This document shows positions 25,133 to 35,516 of a DNA stretch of 64,000 nt, in pieces; position 1 is the stretch's first letter; each line of letters starts with the position of its first letter. The position numbers were made by a program, and so were the translations under genes. The stretch lies in the NCBI GenBank assembly GCA_913058295.1, contig CAJXRD010000009.1:1-64000 (forward strand), given 5' to 3'. Below the pieces are notes generated by a model. It saw only the letters and a program-made list of their open reading frames with translations, made no database searches and was not told the DNA's origin. Source of the stretch: an uncultured Flavobacteriales bacterium. Lineage in GTDB: Bacteria > Bacteroidota > Bacteroidia > Flavobacteriales > Flavobacteriaceae.

Positions 25133-27394
25133 TTATGCGTTTTCTTTCTTAATCAGGTTTAAGGCTGATCCTTCATTATACCAATCTATTTGTGATTGAT
25201 TATATGTATGGTTTAATTTAATTACATTCTTACTACCGTCTGCATGAATTGTTTCAAGTGTTAATTGTTTTCCTGGAGCAAATTCATTTAAATCCACAAA
25301 GTTAAACGTATCGTCTTCTTGAATTAAATCGTAATCTGATTCATTAGCAAATGTTAATCCTAACATCCCTTGCTTTTTAAGGTTGGTTTCATGGATTCTT
25401 GCAAAAGACTTAACAATTACAGCCGCTACACCAAGATGTCTTGGCTCCATCGCTGCATGCTCTCTAGAAGATCCTTCCCCATAATTATGATCTCCCACAA
25501 CAATAGATTTAATGTCATTTGCTTTATAATTACGAGCAACATCTGGCACGCCACCGAATTCACCAGTTAATTGATTTTTAACAAAGTTCGTTTTCTTACC
25601 GAAGGCATTAACTGCACCAATTAAACAGTTGTTCGAAATATTATCCAAATGTCCTCTAAAACGTAACCAAGGTCCCGCCATAGAAATATGATCTGTGGTA
25701 CATTTTCCAAATGCTTTGATCAATAATTTAGCACCATCAATTTTATTTCCTAAGGGAGTGAAAGGGGTTAATAATTGCAACCTTTCTGAATCTTTACTAA
25801 CCGTAACATCTACTCCACTTCCATCTTCAATTGGCTCGATATAACCATTATCATCTACTGCAAATCCTTTTGGAGGAAGTTCCCAACCAGTTGGTTCATC
25901 TAATAAAACCTCATCACCATTTTCTGTTTTTAAGGTATCTGTTAAAGGATTAAAATCCAATCGTCCAGAAAGTGCAATAGCAGCTACTAATTCTGGAGAA
26001 GCTACGAACGCGTGTGTATTTGGATTTCCATCCGCTCGTTTTGCAAAGTTTCTGTTGAATGAATGAATTATAGTATTTTTTTCTTCTTTATCTGCTCCTT
26101 GTCTAGCCCATTGTCCTATACAAGGACCACAAGCGTTTGTAAATATTTTAGCATCTAGGTTTTCGAAAACTTCTAAAATACCATCTCTTTCAGCCGTAAA
26201 TCTAACTTGCTCAGAACCTGGATTAATTCCCAATTCCGATTTCATTTTAATTCCCTTATCTAATGCTTGTTGTGCAATAGAAGCAGCTCTCGATAAATCT
26301 TCATAAGAAGAGTTAGTACAAGAACCAATTAATCCCCATTCTACATTTAAAGGCCAATCGTTTTTGGTAGCCTTTTCATTCATAAAACCAACTTCTGTAG
26401 ATAAATCTGGAGTAAAAGGCCCATTAATAAGTGGCCTTAATTCTGATAAATCAATTTCAATTACTTGATCAAAATATTGTTCTGGATTAGCATAAACTTC
26501 AGCATCACCAGTTAAATAATCTTTTATTTTATTTGCTTCATCAGCAATATCGTTTCTATCTGTTGAACGTAAATAACGCTCCATAGATTCATCATAACCA
26601 AAAGTAGAAGTAGTAGCACCTATTTCAGCACCCATATTACAAATAGTTCCTTTTCCAGTACAAGATAATGAGATAGCACCTTCTCCAAAATATTCAACAA
26701 TAGCACCAGTTCCTCCTTTTGCAGAAACGATTCCTGCTACTTTTAAAATAACATCTTTTGGAGCTGTCCAACCCGAAATTTTTCCGGTCAACTTTACTCC
26801 AATTAATTTTGGAAATTTTAATTCCCAAGGCATTCCTGCCATAACATCCACAGCATCTGCTCCACCTACTCCAATAGCAACCATTCCTAATCCACCTGCA
26901 TTCACAGTATGTGAATCGGTTCCAATCATCATTCCTCCTGGGAATGCATAATTTTCTAACACTACTTGATGAATAATTCCAGCTCCTGGCTTCCAAAATC
27001 CAATTCCATATTTATTAGAAACAGACTCTAAGAAATTAAAAACCTCATTACTATTATTAAGTGCTGCTTGTAAATCTTTATCTGCTCCAACTCTAGCTTG
27101 AATTAGGTGATCACAATGTACCGTTGTTGGTACAGCAACTTTATTTTTTCCTGCTTGCATAAATTGCAATAGCGCCATTTGCGCAGTAGCATCTTGACAA
27201 GCAATACGATCTGGTGCAAAATCTACATAATCTTTTCCCCTTGTAAAAGCCTTTGTAGCATTACCATCCCATAAATGAGCGTATAATATTTTTTCTGAAA
27301 GTGTTAATGGTTTTCCTGAAATCTCTCTTGCTTTATCTACTCTCTCTACCATTTGAGAGTACACATTTTTAATCATCTGAATATCGAATGCCAT
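25133..27394 (-). CDS. Aconitate hydratase, mitochondrial-type
   Basis: 753 residues. Interconverts citrate and isocitrate with a [4Fe-4S] cluster. The cluster cysteines are in [15 protein letters not shown] (one Cys) and [10 protein letters not shown] (two Cys). Substrate-site landmarks are [25 protein letters not shown] (early) and [19 protein letters not shown] (late, swivelling domain). Length and the opening [12 protein letters not shown] fit the mitochondrial-type aconitase A group common in Bacteroidota and not AcnB, whose domain order differs. A full promoter (TTG, 20 nt, TAGTTTTG) lies 60-90 nt upstream, and the gene has its own terminator. Confidence 0.95.
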   Translation of the reverse strand: MAFDIQMIKNVYSQMVERVDKAREISGKPLTLSEKILYAHLWDGNATKAFTRGKDYVDFAPDRIACQDATAQMALLQFMQAGKNKVAVPTTVHCDHLIQARVGADKDLQAALNNSNEVFNFLESVSNKYGIGFWKPGAGIIHQVVLENYAFPGGMMIGTDSHTVNAGGLGMVAIGVGGADAVDVMAGMPWELKFPKLIGVKLTGKISGWTAPKDVILKVAGIVSAKGGTGAIVEYFGEGAISLSCTGKGTICNMGAEIGATTSTFGYDESMERYLRSTDRNDIADEANKIKDYLTGDAEVYANPEQYFDQVIEIDLSELRPLINGPFTPDLSTEVGFMNEKATKNDWPLNVEWGLIGSCTNSSYEDLSRAASIAQQALDKGIKMKSELGINPGSEQVRFTAERDGILEVFENLDAKIFTNACGPCIGQWARQGADKEEKNTIIHSFNRNFAKRADGNPNTHAFVASPELVAAIALSGRLDFNPLTDTLKTENGDEVLLDEPTGWELPPKGFAVDDNGYIEPIEDGSGVDVTVSKDSERLQLLTPFTPLGNKIDGAKLLIKAFGKCTTDHISMAGPWLRFRGHLDNISNNCLIGAVNAFGKKTNFVKNQLTGEFGGVPDVARNYKANDIKSIVVGDHNYGEGSSREHAAMEPRHLGVAAVIVKSFARIHETNLKKQGMLGLTFANESDYDLIQEDDTFNFVDLNEFAPGKQLTLETIHADGSKNVIKLNHTYNQSQIDWYNEGSALNLIKKENA

Positions 27395-27453
27395 GAGTAT
27401 CTTTTTAATTTTTGAAGTACTGATCCAAGATTAAAGCCTTGGTCAATTTGGTG

Positions 27454-27484
27454 CAAAACTACAAAAACAAATAGATATTAGCAA
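27454..27484 (-). promoter_or_regulatory. Complete Bacteroidota promoter for aconitase
   Basis: On the minus strand, TTG (27482-27484), 20 nt, then TAGTTTTG (27454-27461). Both elements of the TTG-N19-20-TAnnTTTG consensus are present. The -7 box is 60 nt before the ATG. Confidence 0.7.
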
Positions 27485-27597
27485 ATATTTAATGAAATAG
27501 CGATATTGATGAATATATTTTACAGATATTCAATAATCACTAAACATTTTATGTTAAATTAGGGCATTATATGCTAAAATATTATGAAATATGTATT

Positions 27598-28551
27598 CTA
27601 AAAAAGACTCTTAATGATATCTTCAATACTCAAACCTTCGGCTTCTGCCTTGTAGTTCTTAATCATTCTATGGCGAAGAATCCCCAAGCCAACTTTTTGA
27701 ACATCTTCAATATCTGGTGAAAATTTACCATTCAATGCAGCATAGGTTTTTGCGCTAAGTATCAGATTTTGAGAAGCTCGAGGACCTGCACCCCAATCGA
27801 TATATTTTTTAATTATTTCTGGAGCAGCTGAACTCTTTGGACGTGTTTTACCCACTAATGTAACAGCATATTCAATTACATTATCTGCTACAGGTATTTT
27901 TTGAATTAATTTTTGACAATTGATTATTTCTTCCGAAGTAAACAGTGCATTTATTTTTGGATTTGCTCCAATCGTTGTTGTCTTTACAATATCAACCTCT
28001 TCATTAAACGAAGGATAATCCAAGTTAATCGCAAACATAAAACGGTCGAGTTGTGCTTCAGGTAATGGATAAGTTCCTTCTTGCTCAATTGGGTTTTGTG
28101 TTGCTAATACAAAATATGGTTTATCTAATTGGTAAGTATGCCCGGCTACAGTAACCGATCGTTCTTGCATTGCTTCTAATAAAGCTGCCTGCGTTTTTGG
28201 GGGAGTTCTATTAATCTCATCTGCTAAAATAATATTAGAAAATATTGGGCCTTTTATAAATTTAAATTGCCTGTTTTCATCTAATATTTCAGCGCCTAAA
28301 ATATCACTAGGCATAAGATCTGGAGTAAACTGTATTCTTTTAAAATTAAGACCTAGAGCTTCAGCAACGGTATGTACCAATAAAGTTTTTGCAAGTCCCG
28401 GAACACCAATTAATAATGCATGTCCTCCTGAAAAAATAGATAATAAAACCTGTTCGACAACATCGTCCTGTCCTACTATTATTTTTTTTATTTCCTGCCG
28501 TAAATCATTATATTTTGAAACAAGTTCTTGAATAGCTGCTACGTCCGACAT
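27598..28551 (-). CDS. MoxR-type AAA+ ATPase
   Basis: 317 residues. Walker A is GVPGLAKT (49-56), Walker B IILADE (107-112) followed by the MoxR signature INRTPPKTQAALLEAMQE, and the sensor segment is VLATQNPIEQEGTYPLPEAQLDRF. MoxR ATPases are chaperone-like factors that work with VWA-domain partners in maturing complexes. The usual partners (DUF58, VWA proteins) are not downstream. Instead this gene ends an operon of SurA/PpiD-type periplasmic folding factors, starting 3 nt after the SurA-like stop. The ATG and operon position are clear; the target is not. Confidence 0.92.
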   Translation of the reverse strand: MSDVAAIQELVSKYNDLRQEIKKIIVGQDDVVEQVLLSIFSGGHALLIGVPGLAKTLLVHTVAEALGLNFKRIQFTPDLMPSDILGAEILDENRQFKFIKGPIFSNIILADEINRTPPKTQAALLEAMQERSVTVAGHTYQLDKPYFVLATQNPIEQEGTYPLPEAQLDRFMFAINLDYPSFNEEVDIVKTTTIGANPKINALFTSEEIINCQKLIQKIPVADNVIEYAVTLVGKTRPKSSAAPEIIKKYIDWGAGPRASQNLILSAKTYAALNGKFSPDIEDVQKVGLGILRHRMIKNYKAEAEGLSIEDIIKSLF

Positions 28552-28554
28552 ATA

Positions 28555-30033
28555 TTAATTGTTATTTGATAACCAGTTATTAGTAAAATCACATTCTTGA
28601 TAATCTTCGTTTATCTTTACATATGTTTCCATAATCTTAATAGACTGCCATTCTTCAATTGCTCTTAACTGCTTTTCTTTTATGGCTAGTTCATGTATTT
28701 TTTCATAATCTTTCACATAATCAGCCGTATGTTCTTCATGCCTTCCAGTTACTGTAAGTATTTTAAAAATACTTTTTCCTGTACGATCTGTATCTGTATA
28801 AACTTTGGTTATCTCTCCTTTTTTAATATTATAAATTTGAGCACTTAAAGTCGGGTCCATTTTAGTAAGATCGAAACGAGTATCGAAAGTTGCTGGATTC
28901 ATTAATTGTCCACCATTATTTTTAGTCTCTTTATCGCTTGAATATAATTTAGCAGCAGCTTCAAATGGTAACTTTTCATCAATAATTGCTTGACGAATAG
29001 TATCAATTTTTGTTCTTGCCTCATTTATTATTTCGGAAGAAACTTCTGGGAATATAATGATGTGTCTTACATCTACAGCTTGTCCTCGTATTTTATCTAC
29101 TTTTAAAATATGATAACCAAATTCAGTTTCAAAAGGCTCACTTACTTCTCCTTCTAACAATGAAAAGGCCATATCCTTAAATTCCTTAGCCATAGGAGAA
29201 TCTCTTCGAACACCTTCTATTAAACCACCTTTAGTACGTGTTCCATCTTTTGAATACAAAACTGCTTTTGTAGCAAAAGAAGAACCATTATCAACAATAT
29301 CTGATCGAATTACCTTAAGACGATTAATAACGTTTTGCTTTGCTTCCTCGGTTACCTTAGGTTCAACTACCAATTGAGCAATTTCTAACTCAGCACCAAA
29401 TACAGGTCTTTCATCTACTGGTATTGAAAAGAAAAAAGTTCTTACTTCTTCGGGTGTAATAGTAATGTTTGATACTATTTTCTCCTGCATTCTTTCTGTA
29501 AGTCGAATTTCTTTTCTAGCTTTTAAAAGTTCTGCCCTTAATTCAGCTTCATTTAACTTTCTATAATATTCTACTACTTTTTCAATGCTACCTACCTGTT
29601 CAATCATATATTGCAAAACTTGATCAACTTCAGGTTTAATCTCAGCATCCGTAATAATAATACTATCCTGTAAGGCGTGGTGAACATATAGTTTATCTTC
29701 CATTAATTTACCTAGCATTTGGCAACGATCAATTGTAGAAATATCTACACCATTTTGTTCAAATTCTAAATAACTCTTATCCACATCGAATTCTAAGATC
29801 ACATAATCCCCAACAACTGCACTAACACCTTCTGCTTTAAATCTTTTAAACGATTTTACAGAATCTGGTTTTACAGTATTATCTTCGGTTAATAATCTTT
29901 TGATTTCAGCAACACCTGCACTATCTACCGTTACTACTTCCTGTGCAAAAATTTGGGAAGCAAAAAGTAATAGTAAAACTAGACTAATGTTATTTGTCTT
30001 TATATATTTCAAAATTTTTATTTTTGATTGCAT
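28555..30033 (-). CDS. SurA-like peptidyl-prolyl isomerase, two parvulin domains
   Basis: 492 residues with a signal peptide (hydrophobic to about residue 29, ASQIFAQ|EV). A SurA-type N-terminal helical domain is followed by two parvulin repeats. The first (about 200-300) contains FGYHILKVDKIRGQ; the second (about 305-405) starts VRHIIIF and contains NGGQLMNP. SurA escorts outer-membrane beta-barrels across the periplasm. The start at ATG 30033 overlaps the previous gene by 44 nt, which is long; a TTG eight codons in (30012) would shorten the overlap and still leave a good signal peptide. Located between the small lipoprotein gene and moxR in the same operon. Confidence 0.88.
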   Translation of the reverse strand: MQSKIKILKYIKTNNISLVLLLLFASQIFAQEVVTVDSAGVAEIKRLLTEDNTVKPDSVKSFKRFKAEGVSAVVGDYVILEFDVDKSYLEFEQNGVDISTIDRCQMLGKLMEDKLYVHHALQDSIIITDAEIKPEVDQVLQYMIEQVGSIEKVVEYYRKLNEAELRAELLKARKEIRLTERMQEKIVSNITITPEEVRTFFFSIPVDERPVFGAELEIAQLVVEPKVTEEAKQNVINRLKVIRSDIVDNGSSFATKAVLYSKDGTRTKGGLIEGVRRDSPMAKEFKDMAFSLLEGEVSEPFETEFGYHILKVDKIRGQAVDVRHIIIFPEVSSEIINEARTKIDTIRQAIIDEKLPFEAAAKLYSSDKETKNNGGQLMNPATFDTRFDLTKMDPTLSAQIYNIKKGEITKVYTDTDRTGKSIFKILTVTGRHEEHTADYVKDYEKIHELAIKEKQLRAIEEWQSIKIMETYVKINEDYQECDFTNNWLSNNN

Positions 30034-30841
30034 CTATTGTAATTTCTTTTTCAAGTATTTCCAGAAGTTCTTGCTTCCTTTTGTTTAATATAATTTGTTC
30101 TATAGTAGGTTTAACATAAGAAAGAGGAGCAATATCGTTAGTCTTTAAAACTTCTTCAATTTTCACCAAATATACTCCTAATGAATCTTGTAATTGAGAA
30201 TAATTAGATTTTTTTAACACTTGCTTACTGCTGTTTTGTAATATTGGCAAGGCATCTAATAGTACATCGTTTTTAATCCAAATAGAATCGTTTAAATTAA
30301 AAGCTTTAAATTTTATAGTTAAATTAGATAAATCTGTTTTATCCTTAGCATTATATCTTTTCAACTTTTGAGATACTTCAGATAAATTATGAAAATCTAA
30401 AGGAACCACGATAAACCTTACTTTTAGTAATTCATCATTTAATTTAAAGTTTTCCTTATTTAGCTCATAATAATGTTCCAGTTCCTTAGCAGAGATAATA
30501 CTATCTAACTGCCTTGTTACAATCGAACTTTTATATGCTTCGGTATATAAATCAATCTTATACTCATCTACTAATTTAGTAAAATTATCCTGCTGATTTT
30601 GCGGAAGATTAATTATAGACTGATCTACTAGCAATTGCTGAGTAGCCCATTTTGTAATAAAATTATTAACGATTAATATACTATCCTCTTTTGAAGTAGA
30701 TTGAAAAACCAAACCTTCAATATCCTCTTTATATAAATATTTATCATTAACCCTGGCAATAGGCTTGCTCTGTACATCTTGTTTAAAATAATCGCAAGAT
30801 ATAAGTGACAAAAACAAAAATAATGAGGGTATGATACGCAT
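29990..30841 (-). CDS. SurA N-domain-like lipoprotein without a parvulin domain
   Basis: 283 residues. The N-terminus is a lipoprotein signal, LSLISC, with Cys16 as the lipidated residue. The mature part opens ARVNDKYLYKEDIEGLV, the typical start of SurA/PpiD N-terminal domains, and continues as a helical chaperone-like domain. I see no parvulin core (no FGYHI-type motif), so it probably binds clients without isomerase activity. Its ATG overlaps the stop of the upstream PPIase gene by one base (TAATG), and it overlaps the SurA-like gene downstream by 44 nt. The three form one translationally coupled set. Confidence 0.72.
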   Translation of the reverse strand: MRIIPSLFLFLSLISCDYFKQDVQSKPIARVNDKYLYKEDIEGLVFQSTSKEDSILIVNNFITKWATQQLLVDQSIINLPQNQQDNFTKLVDEYKIDLYTEAYKSSIVTRQLDSIISAKELEHYYELNKENFKLNDELLKVRFIVVPLDFHNLSEVSQKLKRYNAKDKTDLSNLTIKFKAFNLNDSIWIKNDVLLDALPILQNSSKQVLKKSNYSQLQDSLGVYLVKIEEVLKTNDIAPLSYVKPTIEQIILNKRKQELLEILEKEITIDAIKNKNFEIYKDK

Positions 30842-32799
30842 TAATTAGCTAATTCTTTTTTTATTTTTTTTAAGGTCTTTTTATTTATAACAACCGTGTA
30901 TTTGCTCTTAAGTTCTTTCATCCAATCCTCTTCAATTTTAGTTTGATATTTACTAATTACCAATCCTCTAACTTCTTCTAACTCTTTAGTAGCTTGAGGC
31001 AATACTTCTTTTACATTAACAACGACATTAGAGTCTTCTGTATTATATATTTCTGAAACTCCAACTTTAGCATTAAAATTCTTAGGAAGCTCTTTTTGAT
31101 CTATTTCATATACCCCCTGTGTAATTATAACGTTTATTTTACCCTCTGTATTGAGTTGCTTTTTAATTTCCTCGATATTTTTACCATTATTTAATAGCTT
31201 TTTAACCAATTCTGCATTTGCTAATTGAGGAGCTGATATTACTTCTGCATCAACACGTTGCTTCCAAGTGTAATTACTCTTAGTTTCATCATAAAATTTT
31301 TGGAGCCCTATGGAATCCGTTTTTGCAACTTCCCAAATATTCTTTTGCATTACATCATAAATTAAAAGACCATTTCTATATTCACTTAAAACAGAAGCAT
31401 ACTCTTCATTCTCTAACTCTAATTTATTCTTATAGAAATCTTTAATTGTTTTGTTTTTAAATTCATCATAATAATCAACAAACATTCTATCCTTAACTGT
31501 ATAAACTTTAGTTAACATTTGTTTTTCAGAAATGAATTTTGCAAAATCATTATAACGCACTTCTTGGTCACCAATTGTAAACAATATTTTATCCTCTTCG
31601 GCTGGAATTGTCTCGTATACCCATTTTTTCTTAAAAACACTATCCGTAACAAATTCATTGAAAAAAGGAGAATAACTTACTCCTTCTTTATATCCATATT
31701 CAGACATTATTTTATTATTTGTTGCCTGTGTTACTACTCTAATTCTAGCACCGCTAGTCACATTCTTTTCTATTTGTTGTTTTGACTCTTCGAACGTTGG
31801 AATTGAAAACTTCTCATTTAATCGAATTATATGCCAACCAAAAGCACTTTCGATAGGCTTTAAGATTTCGCCTTCTTCTTTAATTGAATACGCAGCGTTT
31901 TCAAATAATGGGGCTCTTAAATCTCCAGGTCCAAATGTTTTAATTATTCCACCTTTTTGTCCCGTTGCTTTATCTTCAGAAAATTGCTTAGCAATACTTT
32001 CAAAAGACTCCCCTTGCATAATCATCGCATATAATTCATTAATTTTTTCTTCTGGATTTGCTTCTTTTGCATCCTTATTAGAAAAAATCATAATGTGTGA
32101 TACACTAATCTTTGGTCTTTTTTCTCTTCTATCGTTAATTTTTAAAATATGGTATCCAAAATCGGTTCTTGTAATTTCAGAAATATCACCAACTTTCGTG
32201 TTATAAGCAGCATTTTCAAAACTATAAAGCATTGCAAAAACAGAAAAATACCCTAATTTTCCTCCAGTGGTTTTTGCGCTAGGTTCCTCAGAATGGTTTT
32301 TAACTAAAGTTTCAAAATCTTCTCCACTTACTGCTTTATCTCTAATTGCTTTAATTTTATTATATGCTATTAACGTGTCTTGTGCGCTTGCATTTAAATT
32401 AACCAATATTAAAATATGATCTGCATCTATTTCTTCTAAACTTCTTTGGTAAGCTTCATCAACCAATTTTGAAGTAACTCTTTTATCGTAAATATAATTT
32501 TTAGAAAGCTGATCTTGGTATTTAGTAAATTCTTTTATATACACTTCGTTCTTATCTAAGCCTTGTGCATAAGCTTCGGTAACTTTTAACTTATAATCTA
32601 TAAATAAATCTAAATAGCCATCTACATCTTTTTGAGATTCGTCTAATACTAAATCTAAATTCTTCTTGAAAACTGTTTTAAATTCTGAAGCATAAACTGG
32701 CTCATCATTTATGGTAAGTAAAACCTCATTCTTCTTTTGCGAATTTGCTGTTATTGTAATTAATAAAAGTAGAATTAAAGTAAGATATTTTGTATTCAT
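30841..32799 (-). CDS. PpiD/SurA-like peptidyl-prolyl isomerase, two parvulin domains
   Basis: 652 residues with a signal peptide (to about residue 20, ITANSQ). An N-terminal chaperone domain (LTINDEPVYASEFKTVF) is followed by two parvulin repeats. The first (about 125-222) begins ADHILILV and ends DFGYHILKINDR; the second (about 228-335) begins VSHIMIFS and ends AFGWHIIRLNEK. A C-terminal half of about 300 residues lacks a named domain and probably extends the chaperone surface. The family helps outer-membrane protein folding. First gene of the operon, with a full promoter upstream and divergent from the Skp gene. Confidence 0.88.
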   Translation of the reverse strand: MNTKYLTLILLLLITITANSQKKNEVLLTINDEPVYASEFKTVFKKNLDLVLDESQKDVDGYLDLFIDYKLKVTEAYAQGLDKNEVYIKEFTKYQDQLSKNYIYDKRVTSKLVDEAYQRSLEEIDADHILILVNLNASAQDTLIAYNKIKAIRDKAVSGEDFETLVKNHSEEPSAKTTGGKLGYFSVFAMLYSFENAAYNTKVGDISEITRTDFGYHILKINDRREKRPKISVSHIMIFSNKDAKEANPEEKINELYAMIMQGESFESIAKQFSEDKATGQKGGIIKTFGPGDLRAPLFENAAYSIKEEGEILKPIESAFGWHIIRLNEKFSIPTFEESKQQIEKNVTSGARIRVVTQATNNKIMSEYGYKEGVSYSPFFNEFVTDSVFKKKWVYETIPAEEDKILFTIGDQEVRYNDFAKFISEKQMLTKVYTVKDRMFVDYYDEFKNKTIKDFYKNKLELENEEYASVLSEYRNGLLIYDVMQKNIWEVAKTDSIGLQKFYDETKSNYTWKQRVDAEVISAPQLANAELVKKLLNNGKNIEEIKKQLNTEGKINVIITQGVYEIDQKELPKNFNAKVGVSEIYNTEDSNVVVNVKEVLPQATKELEEVRGLVISKYQTKIEEDWMKELKSKYTVVINKKTLKKIKKELAN

Positions 32800-32830
32800 T
32801 GTTATAATTTAAAATTAGTACTAAAACGTG

Positions 32831-32860
32831 CAAAAATAATAAAAAGCAATCGTTACACAA
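32831..32860 (-). promoter_or_regulatory. Complete Bacteroidota promoter for the chaperone-moxR operon
   Basis: On the minus strand, TTG (32858-32860), 19 nt, TATTTTTG (32831-32838). It lies 32 nt before the ATG of the 652-residue PPIase gene and drives four genes to 27598. Confidence 0.7.
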
Positions 32861-32950
32861 GTAAGAATTTGTTAAGCTTTTTACAAGGTTTTTGCAATTA
32901 AAACACAAGCTCTTTAAATTATACTATCTTCGCAAAAAAAATATCATAAA

Positions 32951-33466
32951 ATGAAAAAAATAAGCATCCTAATCATTGCAATAGTAACTAGTTTACAAGT
33001 AAATGCACAATCTAAAGTAGGTACGATAGATGTGGAATATATTTTATCTCAAATGCCCCAACTTGAACAAGTAAATCAAGATGTTAAAGCTTATAGTGAT
33101 GACTTAGAAAGTCAATTACAAGTTAAAGTTACTAATTACAAAGCATTGATTGAAGTATATCAACAAAATGAATCTTCTTTTACGGAGGATATTAAAAAAG
33201 CAAAACAAGATGAAATTATAGCTTTAGAACAAGATATTCAAAAATTTCAGAAAAACGGAGCGTCTCTAGTTCAGATACGTCAAAATGAATTGATTAATCC
33301 ATTATATCAATTAATTGGAGAAGCCTTTAACCAAGTTGCAACTGAAGAAAAGTTTACCCAAATACTTACCATCAATAACACTATAGCTTATCTTGATCCA
33401 GCTTTTGACATCACTCTTCGCACCATGACTAAAATGGGAATACCTATTCAAAAAGAAGAGGAATAA
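32951..33466 (+). CDS. OmpH/Skp-family periplasmic chaperone
   Basis: 171 residues with a signal peptide (KISILIIAIVTSLQVNAQ). The mature part begins KVGTIDVEYILSQMPQLEQV, the strand-and-helix opening of Skp. A long heptad-rich helix pair follows (LESQLQVKVTNYKALIEVYQ ... IKKAKQDEIIALEQDIQKF), then a return to the small beta body (FTQILTINNTIAYLDP). Skp trimers hold unfolded outer-membrane proteins. It is transcribed away from the SurA/PpiD operon, so opposite strands of the 151-nt gap encode two arms of the same folding pathway. Confidence 0.88.
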   Translation: MKKISILIIAIVTSLQVNAQSKVGTIDVEYILSQMPQLEQVNQDVKAYSDDLESQLQVKVTNYKALIEVYQQNESSFTEDIKKAKQDEIIALEQDIQKFQKNGASLVQIRQNELINPLYQLIGEAFNQVATEEKFTQILTINNTIAYLDPAFDITLRTMTKMGIPIQKEEE

Positions 33467-33477
33467 TAAAGAATAGT

Positions 33478-34950
33478 TTATCTAGAATAGTTAGGAGCCT
33501 CCTTTGTAATGGTTACATTATGTGGGTGGCTTTCTTTTATACCGGAAGCAGTTATTTTTACAAATTTTGCATTTTCTTTTAAAGCCTCAACGTCTTTAGC
33601 TCCACAATAGCCCATACCTGCTCTAAGTCCTCCAATGAACTGTGTCATACTTTCCATCAATTCTCCTTTGTATGGAACACGACCTACAATACCTTCAGGA
33701 ACTAATTTTTTAATGTCGTCTTCAACATCTTGAAAATATCTGTCTTTAGAACCTTGTTTCATTGCTTCCACAGATCCCATTCCTCGATAGGATTTAAACT
33801 TTCTACCTTCAAAAATAATAGTTTCTCCAGGGGATTCTTTTGTTCCTGCTAGTAAAGAACCTAACATTACACAATCTGCTCCAGCTGCAATAGCTTTTAC
33901 AATATCCCCTGTATATCTTACTCCTCCATCTGCTATCACAGGAACACCTGTTCCTTTAAGAGCAGCAGCAACTTCTAAAACCGCTGAAAATTGTGGAAAC
34001 CCAACTCCTGCAATCACACGAGTTGTACAAATAGAACCCGGGCCAATTCCGACTTTTACAGCATCAGCTCCAGCTTCTACTAAATATTTTGCCGCATCTG
34101 CAGTTGCGATATTACCTACAACTACTTCCAATTCTGGAAAATTCTTTTTTATCTCTTTTAAAACTACAACTACTCCCTGCGTATGACCGTGAGCAGTATC
34201 GATGATTACAGCATCAACTTGTGCATTAACCAAGGCTTGTGTTCTCTCTACAGCATCTGCGGTTACACCGATTGCTGCCGCAACTCTTAACCTACCAAAC
34301 TCATCTTTATTAGCGATTGGCTTTTGTGTTACCTTAGTTATATCTCTAAATGTAATTAGACCCAATAAAGTATTATCCTCGCTAACTACTGGAAGCTTTT
34401 CAATTTTATTTTTCTGAAGTATAATTTCTGCTTCACCTAGTGATGTTCCTTTACTTACAGTTACTAGATTCTCTGTAGTCATAACTTCAGACAAAGGACG
34501 TTCAAAGTTTTTCTCAAAACGCAAATCCCGATTGGTAACAATCCCAATTAGCTTTCCATTATTATCCACTATTGGAATTCCCCCAATACTATATTCCCGC
34601 ATCGTACTTTGTGCATCACCAACAGTAGCTGTTTCAGGTAAAGTAACAGGATCAATTATCATCCCACTTTCTGCACGTTTCACTTTTCTTACCTCTGCAG
34701 CTTGTTGTTCAATGCTCATGTTTTTATGCAAAACACCGATGCCACCTTCACGAGCCATAGCCATTGCCATAGCACTTTCGGTAACGGTATCCATCGCAGC
34801 CGATAATACAGGAACATTTAAAGTAATGTTCTTAGTAAATTTTGTTTTTATTGAAACTTCTCGTGGTAATACTTCTGAATAGGCAGGAACTAAAAGTACG
34901 TCATCGTAAGTAAGTCCTTCTCCTAAAACCTTGTTGTTGTGTGCAGTCAT
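33478..34950 (-). CDS. guaB: IMP dehydrogenase
   Basis: 490 residues, the usual size. Oxidises IMP to XMP, the committed step to GMP. The TIM barrel begins [20 protein letters not shown]. Two CBS domains are inserted at about 95-210 ([39 protein letters not shown]). The catalytic loop is [12 protein letters not shown] with Cys308 forming the E-XMP adduct, and [10 protein letters not shown] follows at the flap region. The CBS pair usually gives adenine/guanine-nucleotide allostery. A minus-strand TACATTTG box (35003-35010) lies 52 nt upstream. Convergent with the Skp gene, 11 nt apart. Confidence 0.97.
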   Translation of the reverse strand: MTAHNNKVLGEGLTYDDVLLVPAYSEVLPREVSIKTKFTKNITLNVPVLSAAMDTVTESAMAMAMAREGGIGVLHKNMSIEQQAAEVRKVKRAESGMIIDPVTLPETATVGDAQSTMREYSIGGIPIVDNNGKLIGIVTNRDLRFEKNFERPLSEVMTTENLVTVSKGTSLGEAEIILQKNKIEKLPVVSEDNTLLGLITFRDITKVTQKPIANKDEFGRLRVAAAIGVTADAVERTQALVNAQVDAVIIDTAHGHTQGVVVVLKEIKKNFPELEVVVGNIATADAAKYLVEAGADAVKVGIGPGSICTTRVIAGVGFPQFSAVLEVAAALKGTGVPVIADGGVRYTGDIVKAIAAGADCVMLGSLLAGTKESPGETIIFEGRKFKSYRGMGSVEAMKQGSKDRYFQDVEDDIKKLVPEGIVGRVPYKGELMESMTQFIGGLRAGMGYCGAKDVEALKENAKFVKITASGIKESHPHNVTITKEAPNYSR

Positions 34951-35002
34951 AGCAATTAAATTTATTTTCTAAGTATAGAAATATTTCCTTTTTAATTGCG
35001 TG

Positions 35003-35010
35003 CAAATGTA
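35003..35010 (-). promoter_or_regulatory. -7 element (TACATTTG on minus strand) for guaB
   Basis: Matches TAnnTTTG, 52 nt before the guaB ATG. Purine-repressor sites were not seen. No -33 TTG. Confidence 0.45.
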
Positions 35011-35024
35011 TAACTTTTTGTTGG

Positions 35025-35516
35025 TTATTGTGCTTTTTTTGTCAATTGAAATAATATAGACATTACACTAACCACAAAAACTATCGTCATAACAATACCA
35101 GATAGCATCACTATATACTTCATCCATAACATTCCCTTCCACAACAAATAAATACCACCAAAAGTAAGTAGGATAGATAAAAAAGGTTCAATCATTAAAA
35201 AGGTTTTTAGCTTTTTTGGCAATGAAGTCATTGCAATTAATCCCCCCAAAAAGAAAAATATAAATGAAATAGAAATTACATGAGTATGCAGAATGGTAAG
35301 CATTTCTCGTTCACCCTTTTTAAATTTCATGACCTCAGCATTCTCATCCTCTTCATTTCCTAAGTAATTCTCTTCCATTCCACTTGGATTGTTAGAATTG
35401 GTATTACCAACAAATAATAATCCAGATCCATATCCCACAGTTAACATAATTACAAATACAGCAATAAACAATTTTATATGCTTCGGAAATGTATGTAGTA
35501 AACCGTGTAACTCCAT
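35025..35516 (-). CDS. Four-helix inner-membrane protein of unknown function
   Basis: 163 residues with four hydrophobic segments (about 15-36, 78-97, 107-126, 131-155). The first half has a periplasmic or cytoplasmic acidic loop (EENYLGNEEDENAE). Histidines sit at the N-terminus (HGLLHTFPKH) and at the head of helix 2 (LTILHTHVIS), positions that could ligate haem or metal; this is a guess. I do not recognise the family. Its ATG overlaps the stop of the FMN-binding gene by one base (TAATG), so the two are translationally coupled and probably form one membrane-redox unit. Confidence 0.6.
   Translation of the reverse strand: MELHGLLHTFPKHIKLFIAVFVIMLTVGYGSGLLFVGNTNSNNPSGMEENYLGNEEDENAEVMKFKKGEREMLTILHTHVISISFIFFFLGGLIAMTSLPKKLKTFLMIEPFLSILLTFGGIYLLWKGMLWMKYIVMLSGIVMTIVFVVSVMSILFQLTKKAQ

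Noticed and set aside
25133-27394. AcnB-type aconitase
   Set aside because: Length (753) and domain order with the swivelling domain at the C-terminus fit the mitochondrial-type aconitase.
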